Source of the DNA: DATDAH01 sp963792205
GTDB taxonomy: Bacteria > Actinomycetota > Acidimicrobiia > Acidimicrobiales > DATDAH01
Length of the DNA stretch: 64,000 nucleotides
NCBI GenBank assembly: GCA_963792205.1
Contig: CAWBVI010000002.1
Coordinates: 1,240,001-1,304,000 of the forward strand
Direction of reading: 5' to 3'
Both the position numbers and the translations under genes were made by a program. Positions within the stretch are counted from its first letter, which is position 1; every line of letters starts with the position of its first letter. Shown here in pieces: positions 28,039-35,863 of the stretch. The notes beneath the pieces were generated by a model. The model was not told the origin of the DNA and did no database searches. It saw only the letters and a list, made by a program, of their open reading frames with translations.

Positions 28039-28868
28039 GCGTGCTCGCCGTCGTCGTCGACCGCGACGTGGTCACCGTCACGGGCCCCGACGCCGCCGCC
28101 TACCTGCAGGGCCAGCTCAGCCAGGACGTCGAGGCGCTGGAGCCGGGCGAGTCGGTCTGGAGCTTCGCCCTGCAGCCGCAGGGCAAGGTGGACGCCTGGC
28201 TCCGCCTCACCCGCACGGCGGCCGATTCCTTCGCGCTGGACGTCGACCATGGTCACGGCGAGGCCCTCCTGGCCCGGCTGCAGCGGTTCCTCCTCCGCAC
28301 CCGAGCCGAGCTGACGGTCGCTTCCGTCCCCATGGTCGCCGTGCGCGGCGGGGCCGAGGTCGAGGTCCCCGAAGGCGCACGAGCACTCGATCCGGCGTGG
28401 CCCGGCCTGGTCGGGATCGACCTCCTGGGCACCGAGCAGGTGCCCCAGGGGGTCCGCAGCGGCTCGTCCGACGAGCTCGAGCACCTGCGCATCGAGGCGG
28501 GCGTCCCCGCCATGGGCGCGGAGCTGACCGAGGCCACCATCCCGGCTGAGTCCGGGGTCGTCGAGCGGTCGGTCAGCTTCACCAAGGGCTGCTTCACCGG
28601 CCAGGAGCTGGTGGCCCGCATCGACAGCCGGGGTGGCAACGTCCCCCGACACCTCCGGCTGCTCGAGGTCGAGGGCGCGGAACCGGTCGCGGTCGGGGCC
28701 GAGGTCGTCATCGACGGCAAGGTCGTCGGCACGGTCACGTCCTCTGCGCCCGCCACGGACGGCGAGCCGCCCGTGGCACTGGCGTACGTCGGACGAGCCG
28801 TCGAGCCGCCGGCGTCGGGCACGGTCGCCGGCGTCGACGTGCGCATCGAGGCCCTCCCGCGGCCATGA
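28035..28868 (+). CDS. ygfZ: YgfZ/CAF17-like folate-binding protein
   Basis: This is a 277-aa protein of the YgfZ/GcvT-like family, which uses folate to help maintain iron-sulfur enzymes such as MiaB. The diagnostic motif KGCFTGQELVARIDSRG lies near residue 180, and the N-terminal GPDAAAYLQGQLSQDVEAL is typical. It sits between trpE and trpC with ATGA overlaps at both ends, so it is translated with the tryptophan enzymes. This placement is not explained by a known biochemical link. Confidence 0.9.
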   Translation: MSVLAVVVDRDVVTVTGPDAAAYLQGQLSQDVEALEPGESVWSFALQPQGKVDAWLRLTRTAADSFALDVDHGHGEALLARLQRFLLRTRAELTVASVPMVAVRGGAEVEVPEGARALDPAWPGLVGIDLLGTEQVPQGVRSGSSDELEHLRIEAGVPAMGAELTEATIPAESGVVERSVSFTKGCFTGQELVARIDSRGGNVPRHLRLLEVEGAEPVAVGAEVVIDGKVVGTVTSSAPATDGEPPVALAYVGRAVEPPASGTVAGVDVRIEALPRP

Positions 28869-29671
28869 CCTACCTCGACGGCATCGTCGCCCACCACCGG
28901 GCCCGGGCGGACGCCGACGACCGTTCTCGGGTCGGGCTGCTCGACCGAGCCCGCGCCGCACCGAGGCCTCGACCCTTCCGCGGCGCCTTGACGGCCGCCC
29001 GCGGGGTGGCCGTCATCGCCGAGGTGAAGCGGCGGTCCCCGTCCAAGGGCGATCTCGCCGTCGACCTCGACCCAGCGGTCGTCGCCCGCCAGTACGAGGC
29101 CGGGGGCGCCGCCTGCCTGTCCGTCCTCACCGACGGGCCGCACTTCGGGGGGTCGCCGGACGACCTGGCGCAGGCCCGCGCCGCGGTGAGCCTGCCGGTG
29201 CTGCGCAAGGACTTCACGGTCGACGAGGCCGACGTGTGCGACGCCCGCCTGATGGGCGCCGATGCCGTCCTGTTGATCGTGGCCGCCCTCGACGACGCCG
29301 AGCTGCGGTCGTTCCGCCAGCTGGCGGACGAGCTCGGGCTGGCGGCCCTCGTCGAGGTCCACGACGAAGCCGAGGTCGAGCGCGCCGTGGTCGCGGGGGC
29401 GGACCTGGTCGGGGTCAACCAGCGGGACCTCTTCACCTTCGAGGTGGACACCCAACGCGCCGTTCGCCTCGCCGATCGCCTGCCCGCCGGCGTGACCCTC
29501 GTGGCGGAGTCCGGCATCACCGGGCCGGACGAGCTGGTCCCCCTCGCCGGGGCGGGCTACGACGCCGTGCTGGTGGGGGAGTCGCTCGTCAGGGCGGCCG
29601 ATCCGACCGCGGCGACGGCCGCCCTGGTCGACGCCGGAACCGGCCGCAGCCGACTGGCACCCCCGGGATAG
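28865..29671 (+). CDS. trpC: Indole-3-glycerol phosphate synthase
   Basis: TrpC forms the indole ring from CdRP. The 268-aa barrel has AVIAEVKRRSPSKGDLA, LSVLTDGPHFGGSPDDL, LPVLRKDFTVDEADVCDARLM, GVNQRDLFTFEVD and LVAESGITGPDELVPL, with the catalytic lysines and glutamates in place. The family usually reads NNR where this protein has NQR, a common variant. It overlaps ygfZ by 4 nt. Confidence 0.96.
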   Translation: MTYLDGIVAHHRARADADDRSRVGLLDRARAAPRPRPFRGALTAARGVAVIAEVKRRSPSKGDLAVDLDPAVVARQYEAGGAACLSVLTDGPHFGGSPDDLAQARAAVSLPVLRKDFTVDEADVCDARLMGADAVLLIVAALDDAELRSFRQLADELGLAALVEVHDEAEVERAVVAGADLVGVNQRDLFTFEVDTQRAVRLADRLPAGVTLVAESGITGPDELVPLAGAGYDAVLVGESLVRAADPTAATAALVDAGTGRSRLAPPG

Positions 29672-29674
29672 CGT
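29669..29674 (+). promoter_or_regulatory. Internal -10 box (TAGCGT) before trpF
   Basis: TAGCGT starts at the trpC stop codon and ends 7 nt before the trpF GTG at 29682. It suggests an internal leaderless promoter for trpF-trpB-trpA. Confidence 0.42.
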
Positions 29675-29681
29675 CCCGGCC

Positions 29682-30347
29682 GTGTTCGTCAAGATCTGCG
29701 GGGTCACGAGCGAGGAGGACGCGCTCCTCGCCGTGGCGATGGGGGCCGATGCGGTGGGGTTCGTCTTCGCGCCCTCACCCCGTCAGATGGCGCCGACCCG
29801 CGTACGGGACATCGCCGGCCGGCTGCCGCCGGAGATCATGACGGTGGGGGTCTTCCGCGACGCCAGCAAGGACCAGGTCGTCAAGACCGTCCAGGCCGCG
29901 GGGTTGAAGGCGGCCCAGCTCCACGGGCGGGAGACGCCGGAGGTGACCCGGGCGGTGCGGGCCCGGGTCGGCCTCGTCATCAAGGGCCTGCCCGCGGGGG
30001 ACCCCGCCCTCGACCACTGGGACGAGTTCGGCGCCGACGCCCTGCTCCTGGATTCGCCGCGGCCCGGCTCGGGCCAGGTGTTCGACTGGTCGTTGGCGGA
30101 AGGCATCCCGTCCAACCGGCGGGTGATCCTGGCCGGAGGGCTCACGCCCGAGAACGTCGCCGACGGCGTCGAGCATGTCCGGCCGTGGGGCGTCGACGTC
30201 TCGACGGGCGTCGAGATCTCCCCGGGGAAGAAGGATCCGATCAAGGTCCGGGCGTTCATCAATGCCGCTCGAGACGCGGCCCCGGCGCCCTACGAGGGCA
30301 CCGGGCGCGGGGTGCCGTACGACTGGGAGGAGGAGACCGGATGGTGA
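29682..30347 (+). CDS. trpF: Phosphoribosylanthranilate isomerase
   Basis: TrpF converts PRA to CdRP. The 221-aa barrel begins FVKICGVTSEEDALLAV with the catalytic cysteine, and has the catalytic aspartate in LLLDSPRPGSGQVFDW and the phosphate-binding ILAGGLTPENV and GVDVSTGVEISPGKKD. A dedicated TrpF is notable because mycobacteria and streptomycetes use PriA instead. Its C-terminus overlaps the trpB start. Confidence 0.95.
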   Translation: MFVKICGVTSEEDALLAVAMGADAVGFVFAPSPRQMAPTRVRDIAGRLPPEIMTVGVFRDASKDQVVKTVQAAGLKAAQLHGRETPEVTRAVRARVGLVIKGLPAGDPALDHWDEFGADALLLDSPRPGSGQVFDWSLAEGIPSNRRVILAGGLTPENVADGVEHVRPWGVDVSTGVEISPGKKDPIKVRAFINAARDAAPAPYEGTGRGVPYDWEEETGW

Positions 30348-31510
30348 ACGGGCCGGTGCTGGCCGATCCCGCAGCCGACGGTCGGTTCGGGCGCTTCGGC
30401 GGCCGTTTCGTCCCCGAGACGCTCGTGCCCGCTTGCGCCGAGCTCGAGGACGCGTTCCGGGAGGCCTGGGCCGACGAGGGCTACCGCGCCGAGCTGGACG
30501 GGCTCCTGACCGACTACGCGGGCCGGCCGTCGCCGCTCACCGAGTGCCACCGCCTGTCCGAGGACCTGGGTTGCCGCCTCCTGCTCAAGCGGGAGGACCT
30601 GAACCACACGGGATCCCACAAGATCAACAACGTGCTGGGCCAGGCGCTGTTGGCCAAGCGGATGGGCAAGACCCGTCTGGTGGCCGAGACGGGCGCGGGC
30701 CAGCACGGCGTGGCCACGGCCACCGCGGCCGCGCTGCTCGGCCTCGAGTGCCTCGTCTACATGGGCGAGGTCGACATGGAGCGCCAAGCCCTCAACGTCT
30801 TCCGCATGCGCCTGCTCGGCTCCGAGGTCCGGCCCGCGGTGTCCGGGAGCCGCACCCTGAAGGACGCCATCAACGAGGCGATGCGCGACTGGGTCGCCAC
30901 CGTCGAGACCACCCACTACTGCCTCGGCTCGGTCATGGGCCCCCACCCCTACCCCTGGATGGTCCGCGAGCTGCACCGGGTGATCGGCATCGAGGCCCGG
31001 GCCCAGGTGCTGGAGCGCACCGGCGCGCTGCCCGACGTGGTGACCGCCTGCGTGGGCGGCGGCTCGAACGCCATGGGTCTCTTCTCGGGCTTCGCCGAGG
31101 ACCCCGAGGTCGAGTTGGTGGGCGTCGAGCCCGCGGGTGGCGCCGCCGTGGTCCACGGCGTCCCGGGCGTCGTCCACGGCAGCACGTCGTTCCTCCTGCA
31201 GGACGAGGAGGGGCAGGTCCAGGAGGCGCACTCGGTCTCGGCCGGGCTCGACTACCCCGGGGTGGGCCCGGAGCACGCCCACCTGGCCGACATCGGCCGG
31301 GCGCGGTACGTGGCCGTGGACGACGAGGAGGTGCTCGACGCGTTCGCCCTGCTGTCTCGCACCGAGGGAATCATCCCGGCCCTCGAACCGGCGCACGCGT
31401 TGGCCTGGGTGTCCCGCGAGCGGGCCGAACTGGCCGGCCGCACGGTGCTGCTCAACCTCTCGGGTCGCGGCGACAAGGATGTGGCCCAGGTCTCTGAACT
31501 CCGTGGGTGA
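30341..31510 (+). CDS. trpB: Tryptophan synthase beta chain
   Basis: TrpB condenses indole with serine. The 389-aa PLP enzyme starts, after a short leader, with DGRFGRFGGRFVPETLVPA. The PLP lysine is in DLNHTGSHKINNVLGQA, the active-site glutamate in VAETGAGQHGVATATAAALL and the phosphate loop in CVGGGSNAMGLFSGF. It is the TrpB1 type. The ATG at 30341 overlaps the trpF stop, and its own stop overlaps trpA. Confidence 0.97.
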   Translation: MVNGPVLADPAADGRFGRFGGRFVPETLVPACAELEDAFREAWADEGYRAELDGLLTDYAGRPSPLTECHRLSEDLGCRLLLKREDLNHTGSHKINNVLGQALLAKRMGKTRLVAETGAGQHGVATATAAALLGLECLVYMGEVDMERQALNVFRMRLLGSEVRPAVSGSRTLKDAINEAMRDWVATVETTHYCLGSVMGPHPYPWMVRELHRVIGIEARAQVLERTGALPDVVTACVGGGSNAMGLFSGFAEDPEVELVGVEPAGGAAVVHGVPGVVHGSTSFLLQDEEGQVQEAHSVSAGLDYPGVGPEHAHLADIGRARYVAVDDEEVLDAFALLSRTEGIIPALEPAHALAWVSRERAELAGRTVLLNLSGRGDKDVAQVSELRG

Positions 31511-32285
31511 ATCCCTGGAGGGGCGCTTGCGGGCGGCGCGGGATCGAGGCCGGAAGCTGCTGGTGCCCTACCTGACAGGCGGTCTGCCGGGCTGGGGCGA
31601 CCTGCTCGATCCGGTCGCCGAGGCGGGCGCCGACGCCTTGGAGGTCGGCATCCCGTTCTCCGACCCCGTCATGGACGGCCCGGTGATCCAGGAGGCCTCC
31701 GAGCTCGCCCTGGCGGCCGGAGCGACGCCCCGGGGGATCGTCGAGCAGCTCGCGGGTCGGGAGCTGGCCGTCCCGGTGGCGGTGATGACCTACTACAACC
31801 TGGTCTTCCGCTGGGGGCACCAGCGCTGCGCCGACGACCTGGCCCGGTCCGGTGTGGCGGGCGCGATCCTGCCCGACCTGCCGCTCGACGAGTCCGGCCC
31901 GTGGACCCGGGCCGCCGACCAGGCGGGCGTGGAGACGGTGATGCTCGCCGCTCCGACCACGCCCGACGACCGTTTGGCGGCGATCTGTTCCCGGTCCCGG
32001 GGCTTCGTCTACGGCGTGGGCCTGCTCGGTGTCACCGGTGAGCGGGACGCCCTCGCCACCACCGCGGTGGAGCTGGCGCGGCGCCTCAAAGCGATCACGG
32101 ATCTCCCCGTGCTGATCGGCGTGGGCATCTCCACGCCGGCCCAGGCGGTGGAGGCCTGCACGGTCGCGGACGGGGTCGTGGTCGGCTCCGCCCTGGTCCG
32201 GCGGGTGCTCGCGGGGGCGTCCCCGAGCGAGGTCGCCGACGTCGTCGGATCCTTCCGAAACGCCCTGGAGGCCGGAAATGCTTGA
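31503..32285 (+). CDS. trpA: Tryptophan synthase alpha chain
   Basis: TrpA cleaves indole-3-glycerol phosphate and channels indole to TrpB. The 260-aa barrel has PYLTGGLPGW, the catalytic glutamate in DALEVGIPFSDPVMDGPVIQ, the catalytic aspartate in GAILPDLPLDESG and the phosphate site in VLIGVGISTPAQAVE. The GTG at 31503 lies within the end of trpB. It is the last trp gene of the cluster. Confidence 0.96.
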   Translation: MGESLEGRLRAARDRGRKLLVPYLTGGLPGWGDLLDPVAEAGADALEVGIPFSDPVMDGPVIQEASELALAAGATPRGIVEQLAGRELAVPVAVMTYYNLVFRWGHQRCADDLARSGVAGAILPDLPLDESGPWTRAADQAGVETVMLAAPTTPDDRLAAICSRSRGFVYGVGLLGVTGERDALATTAVELARRLKAITDLPVLIGVGISTPAQAVEACTVADGVVVGSALVRRVLAGASPSEVADVVGSFRNALEAGNA

Positions 32286-32372
32286 CTTTGGGGGGTCAAA
32301 TCGACTCGCGTGACCTCTAGCCGGTTCGTTTCGGGACCGACCCGATCGTCCGACATACCCCAGGAGGGTGCA

Positions 32373-32651
32373 ATGAACAAGAGTGAGCTGATCGATGCGA
32401 TCGCCGGTAAGACCGGCGTGAGCAAGTCCGACGTGGGGGACGTGCTCGACGGTTTCGCCGAGGTCGCGTACGGCGCCGTCGGCTCGGGCGACAAGATCAC
32501 CCTCCCGGGGTTCCTGTCCATCGAGCAGACGTTCCGGTCCGCACGGACCGGGCGCAACCCCCAGACCGGGGAGACCATCCAGATCGCGGCCACCAACGCC
32601 GCCAAGGTGTCGGCGGGCTCGAAGCTGAAGGCTGCGGCCAAGGCGAGCTGA
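32373..32651 (+). CDS. hup: HU-family nucleoid DNA-binding protein
   Basis: HU bends and compacts DNA. The 92-aa protein starts MNKSELIDAIAGKTGVSKSD and has the DNA-binding arm with RTGRNPQTGETIQI, where the Pro intercalates into the minor groove. It lacks the long Lys/Ala tail of mycobacterial HupB. A strong Shine-Dalgarno (caggagggtgca) precedes the ATG, unlike most starts here. TTGACT overlapping the trpA stop could be a -35 element. A hairpin terminator follows. Confidence 0.97.
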   Translation: MNKSELIDAIAGKTGVSKSDVGDVLDGFAEVAYGAVGSGDKITLPGFLSIEQTFRSARTGRNPQTGETIQIAATNAAKVSAGSKLKAAAKAS

Positions 32652-32672
32652 TCTCCCTCCGGATCTTCGACT

Positions 32673-32701
32673 GAGGGGTGGCCTCCGGGCCGCCCCTCTT
32701 T
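32673..32701 (+). terminator. Rho-independent terminator after HU
   Basis: GAGGGGTGGCC pairs with GGGCCGCCCCTC across a short loop (32673-32698), with one bulged position, and a TTT run follows. It closes the his-trp-HU region. Confidence 0.7.
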
Positions 32702-32725
32702 CGCGTCCGGATTCGGGTGCTGGCG

Positions 32726-32731
32726 TAGCGT
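32726..32731 (+). promoter_or_regulatory. -10 box (TAGCGT) of bcp
   Basis: TAGCGT ends 6 nt before the ATG at 32738, indicating a leaderless bcp transcript right after the HU terminator. Confidence 0.5.
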
Positions 32732-32737
32732 GCGGGC

Positions 32738-33193
32738 ATGCCGCTCGAGCCAGGTGACAAGGCCCCCACGATCAAGCTTCTGGACCAGAAGGGCGAGACC
32801 GTGAAGTTGGCCGACTTCAAGGGTCGGCGGGTCCTCGTGTACTTCTATCCGAAGGCCGACACGCCGGGGTGCACCACCCAGTCCTGCGGGCTCCGGGATG
32901 TGAAGGACGACGTCGGGGACGCGGTCATCCTCGGCATCAGCCCCGACCAGCCCGAGAAGCTGGCCAAGTTCGACGAGAAGTACGGGCTGGGCTTCACCCT
33001 GCTGTCCGACCCCGACCACGAGGTGGCCGACGCGTACGGGGTGTGGGGCCAGAAGAAGCTCTACGGCCGGGAGTACATGGGGATCATCCGCTCGTCGTTC
33101 CTCATCGGACCCGACGGCAAGGTCGAGCAGGCGTGGTACAAGGTCAGCCCCAAGGACACGCCGAAGAAGTTCCTCGCCGCCCTCGAGGCCTGA
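32738..33193 (+). CDS. bcp: Thioredoxin-dependent thiol peroxidase (Bcp/PrxQ)
   Basis: The 151-aa peroxiredoxin reduces peroxides using thioredoxin. The peroxidatic and resolving cysteines lie five residues apart in YPKADTPGCTTQSCGLRD, the PrxQ arrangement. The fold continues with LLSDPDHEVADAYGVWGQKK and RSSFLIGPDGKVEQAWYKV. Its stop is 1 nt from the FabZ-like start, so the two are likely co-expressed. Confidence 0.95.
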   Translation: MPLEPGDKAPTIKLLDQKGETVKLADFKGRRVLVYFYPKADTPGCTTQSCGLRDVKDDVGDAVILGISPDQPEKLAKFDEKYGLGFTLLSDPDHEVADAYGVWGQKKLYGREYMGIIRSSFLIGPDGKVEQAWYKVSPKDTPKKFLAALEA

Positions 33194-33194
33194 C

Positions 33195-33662
33195 GTGGCC
33201 GGGCCGTGGGCACCGGGGGACCCTCTGCCGGCACCGGCCGACCTGCTTCCGCACCGGCCGCCGTTCCTCCTCGTCGACGAGCTGCTGGAGCTGGTCCCCG
33301 ACGAACGGGCCCGGGGTCGTTGGATCCCGCCGCCGGACGCACCCTTCTTCGCCGGGCACTTCCCCGGCTACCCCGTGGTACCGGGCGTCCTCCTCGTCGA
33401 AGCGGTGGCGCAACTGGGCGCCTGTGCGGCGATGGCCACCAAAGGTGAGGACGGCGACATCCCGCTCTTCGGCGGGATCGACAAGGCCCGCTTCCGGCGT
33501 CAGGTCCGGCCGGGAGACGTCATCGACCTCGAGGTCGAGCTGACCCATCGCTCGGCTCGCGCCGGGAAGGGGAAGGGCCGGGCCACCGTGGACGGCGAGC
33601 TCGCCTGCGAGACCGGATTGTTCTTCCTCGCGGTCCGGCGGTCTGACCTGCCCGGGGTCTGA
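33195..33662 (+). CDS. fabZ: FabZ-like 3-hydroxyacyl-ACP dehydratase
   Basis: The 155-aa hot-dog-fold protein has LLPHRPPFLLVDELLELVPD and the catalytic segment FFAGHFPGYPVVPGVLLVEA, with the histidine in GHFP and the glutamate in VEAVAQ. These are the FabZ hallmarks. It probably dehydrates 3-hydroxyacyl-ACP in fatty-acid elongation. It is convergent with fabF, and the fab operon lies just beyond, which fits the assignment. The GTG at 33195 is the start. Confidence 0.88.
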   Translation: MAGPWAPGDPLPAPADLLPHRPPFLLVDELLELVPDERARGRWIPPPDAPFFAGHFPGYPVVPGVLLVEAVAQLGACAAMATKGEDGDIPLFGGIDKARFRRQVRPGDVIDLEVELTHRSARAGKGKGRATVDGELACETGLFFLAVRRSDLPGV

Positions 33663-33673
33663 CCAGTGGTCGG

Positions 33674-34849
33674 TCAGACGGGGGCGATGACCAGGCAGCC
33701 GTTGTGGCCGCCGAACCCGAACGAGTTGGAGAGGGTGGGTCCGGGAGTCCACTGCTGACCGTCGCCGGTGACCACGTTGATGGGCGCCAGTTCGGCCTCG
33801 GGCGTCTCGTGGTTGGCGGTGGGCGGGATCATCCCGTGCTGGAGCGACAGCACGACGGCGGCCGCCTCCAGGGCTCCCGCGGCGCCCAGCCCGTGACCGG
33901 TGACGCCCTTGATCGAGGTGACCGGCGGACCCTGGGGGCCGAAGACCTTGACGATCGCCTCGGCCTCGGCCGCGTCGTTGAGCGGGGTCGAGGTGCCGTG
34001 GGCGTTGATCTGGGTCACGGCGCCCGGGCCGAGGCCGGCATCGGCCAGCGCCAGTTCCATGCAGGTGACGGCCCCTGAACCTCCCGGGGAGGGGGCGGTG
34101 ATGTGATGGGCGTCGGCCGTGCTGGCCGCGCCCAGCACCTCAGCGAGGGGCGTGGCGCCGCGGGCCAGCGCGTGGTCCCGCTCCTCGAGCACGAGGACAC
34201 CTGAGCCCTCCGTCATCACGAACCCGTCGCGGTCGCGATCGAAGGGCCGCGACACGCCGGAGGCCGACAGGGCGGTCATGTTGGCGAAGCCGGCGACGCC
34301 GGTGACGGTGATGGTGCTCTCGGTTCCCCCCGTGACCACCGCGTCGCAGCGCCCCGTGGCGATGAGACGGGCGGCGTTGCCGATGGCGTGGGTGCCGGCC
34401 GCGCAGGCGGTGCCGGTCGTCTCGCACGGCCCGCGGAAGCCGTAGCGCATGGACACCCGGGCCGCGGCGGCGTTGGGCATCAACATCGGGATCATGAAGG
34501 GCGACACGCGGTCGGGCCCGCGGTTCAGCCGGACCTCGACCTGCTCCTCGAGGGTGTTGAGGCCACCGATCCCGGTGCCGATCAGGACGCCGATGCGGTC
34601 GGGATCCGCGGTGAGCTCGCCCGCCTGATCGAGGGCCAGCCCGGCCGCCCCCGCCGCGAACTGGGTGAAGCGGTCGGCTCGGCGCGCGTCCTTGGGCCCG
34701 TCGAACCACGGTCCCGGGTCCCAGTCCTCGATCTCACGCGTCGGCCCGACCGGGGCGGGACGGAAGAGCGCGGCCCAGAAGTCCTCGGTGCCGATGCCCG
34801 CGGCCGAGACCACCCCGACCCCGGTGACGACGACGCGCTTGCCCTCCAT
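33674..34849 (-). CDS. fabF: Beta-ketoacyl-ACP synthase II
   Basis: FabF elongates acyl-ACP with malonyl-ACP. The 391-aa thiolase-fold protein has the nucleophile cysteine in ETTGTACAAGTHAIGNA, the first histidine in INAHGTSTPLNDAAE and the second in IKGVTGHGLGAAGALEA, plus the C-terminal NSFGFGGHNGCLV. It is the last gene of the minus-strand fab operon and starts 2 nt after the acpP stop. Confidence 0.96.
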   Translation of the reverse strand: MEGKRVVVTGVGVVSAAGIGTEDFWAALFRPAPVGPTREIEDWDPGPWFDGPKDARRADRFTQFAAGAAGLALDQAGELTADPDRIGVLIGTGIGGLNTLEEQVEVRLNRGPDRVSPFMIPMLMPNAAAARVSMRYGFRGPCETTGTACAAGTHAIGNAARLIATGRCDAVVTGGTESTITVTGVAGFANMTALSASGVSRPFDRDRDGFVMTEGSGVLVLEERDHALARGATPLAEVLGAASTADAHHITAPSPGGSGAVTCMELALADAGLGPGAVTQINAHGTSTPLNDAAEAEAIVKVFGPQGPPVTSIKGVTGHGLGAAGALEAAAVVLSLQHGMIPPTANHETPEAELAPINVVTGDGQQWTPGPTLSNSFGFGGHNGCLVIAPV

Positions 34850-34851
34850 CG

Positions 34852-35088
34852 CTAGAGCTTCGAGCGGACCAGGTCGACGGCCTGCGAGACGGTCGTGATG
34901 CCCTCCAGCTCTTCCTCGTCGATGCTGACGTCGAACTCGTCCTCGAGTGCCATCACCAGCTCGACCAGGTCGAGGCTGTCGGCGTCGAGGTCGTCGGCGA
35001 AGTTGGCGTCGAGGGTCACCTTGTCGGCGTCCACGGCCAGCACGGTGACGGCGTGGCCCTTGAACCGCTCGAACAGGTCGTCACTCAC
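34852..35088 (-). CDS. acpP: Acyl carrier protein
   Basis: The 78-aa protein carries growing acyl chains on a phosphopantetheine attached to the serine in DDLDADSLDLVELVMALED. It is strongly acidic with four predicted helices, as usual. The GTG at 35088 is preceded by an AAGGAGA Shine-Dalgarno 9 nt upstream. It lies between fabG and fabF. Confidence 0.96.
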   Translation of the reverse strand: MSDDLFERFKGHAVTVLAVDADKVTLDANFADDLDADSLDLVELVMALEDEFDVSIDEEELEGITTVSQAVDLVRSKL

Positions 35089-35137
35089 AGCGGATCTCTC
35101 CTTGGTCTTCGGTTGTCGGTCGATCGCTCGGCCGGGC

Positions 35138-35863
35138 TCAGCTTCCCACGCCCATGGCCAGCCCGCCGTCAACGGGCAGGTTGATGCCGGTGATGTAGGC
35201 GGCGGCGTCGGACGCCAGGAACGTCACCGCGCCGGCGACCTCGTCGGGCTGGCCGACCCGGCCGAGCGGCACGAGCGCGGTGAGCACCCCGCGGCGCTCT
35301 TCGTCGAGGGCCTGGAGCATGTCGGTGTCGATCGGCCCGGGGCTGACGACGTTCACGGTGATGCCCCGGGGGGCCAGCTCACGGGCGAAGGAGCGGGCGA
35401 ACCCGAGCAGGCCCGCCTTGGAGGCGGCGTAGTTGGCCTGGCCCGGGGTGCCGATCTGGCCGGAGGCCGAGCTGATCAGGATGATCCGTCCCCACCGGGC
35501 CCGCAGCATCCGCTTGGCGGCCCGCTTGGCGACCCGGAACGCGCCGGTGAGGTTGGCATCGAGGACCCGGGTGAAGTCCTCGTCCTTCATCATGAGGACG
35601 AGGGTGTCGGCGTTGATGCCGGCGGCGACGACCAGGACCTCGACCGGGCCGAGCTCGGCCTCGACCCGGTCGAACGCGGCCTCGACGGCCTCGGCGTCGG
35701 TGACGTCGCATTCGACCGCGAGCAGGTCGGGCTCGTCGGGCGGCGCGGACCGGTAGGTCACCGCGACGCGGTGGCCGCAGGCCGCGAGCGCCTTCGCACA
35801 GGCGAGGCCGATGCCGCGGTTGCCACCCGTCACGAGGGCGACCCGAGGCTCCGAGTCGCTCAC
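35138..35863 (-). CDS. fabG: 3-oxoacyl-ACP reductase
   Basis: FabG is an NADPH-dependent SDR that reduces 3-oxoacyl-ACP. The 241-aa protein has LVTGGNRGIGLACAKAL, VAAGINADTLVLMMKDEDF, the catalytic serine in LISSASGQIGTPGQ, YAASKAGLLGFARSFA and the C-terminal NLPVDGGLAMG. The NNAG motif is replaced by VAAGIN. The GTG at 35863 overlaps the fabH stop by 4 nt. Confidence 0.95.
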   Translation of the reverse strand: MSDSEPRVALVTGGNRGIGLACAKALAACGHRVAVTYRSAPPDEPDLLAVECDVTDAEAVEAAFDRVEAELGPVEVLVVAAGINADTLVLMMKDEDFTRVLDANLTGAFRVAKRAAKRMLRARWGRIILISSASGQIGTPGQANYAASKAGLLGFARSFARELAPRGITVNVVSPGPIDTDMLQALDEERRGVLTALVPLGRVGQPDEVAGAVTFLASDAAAYITGINLPVDGGLAMGVGS

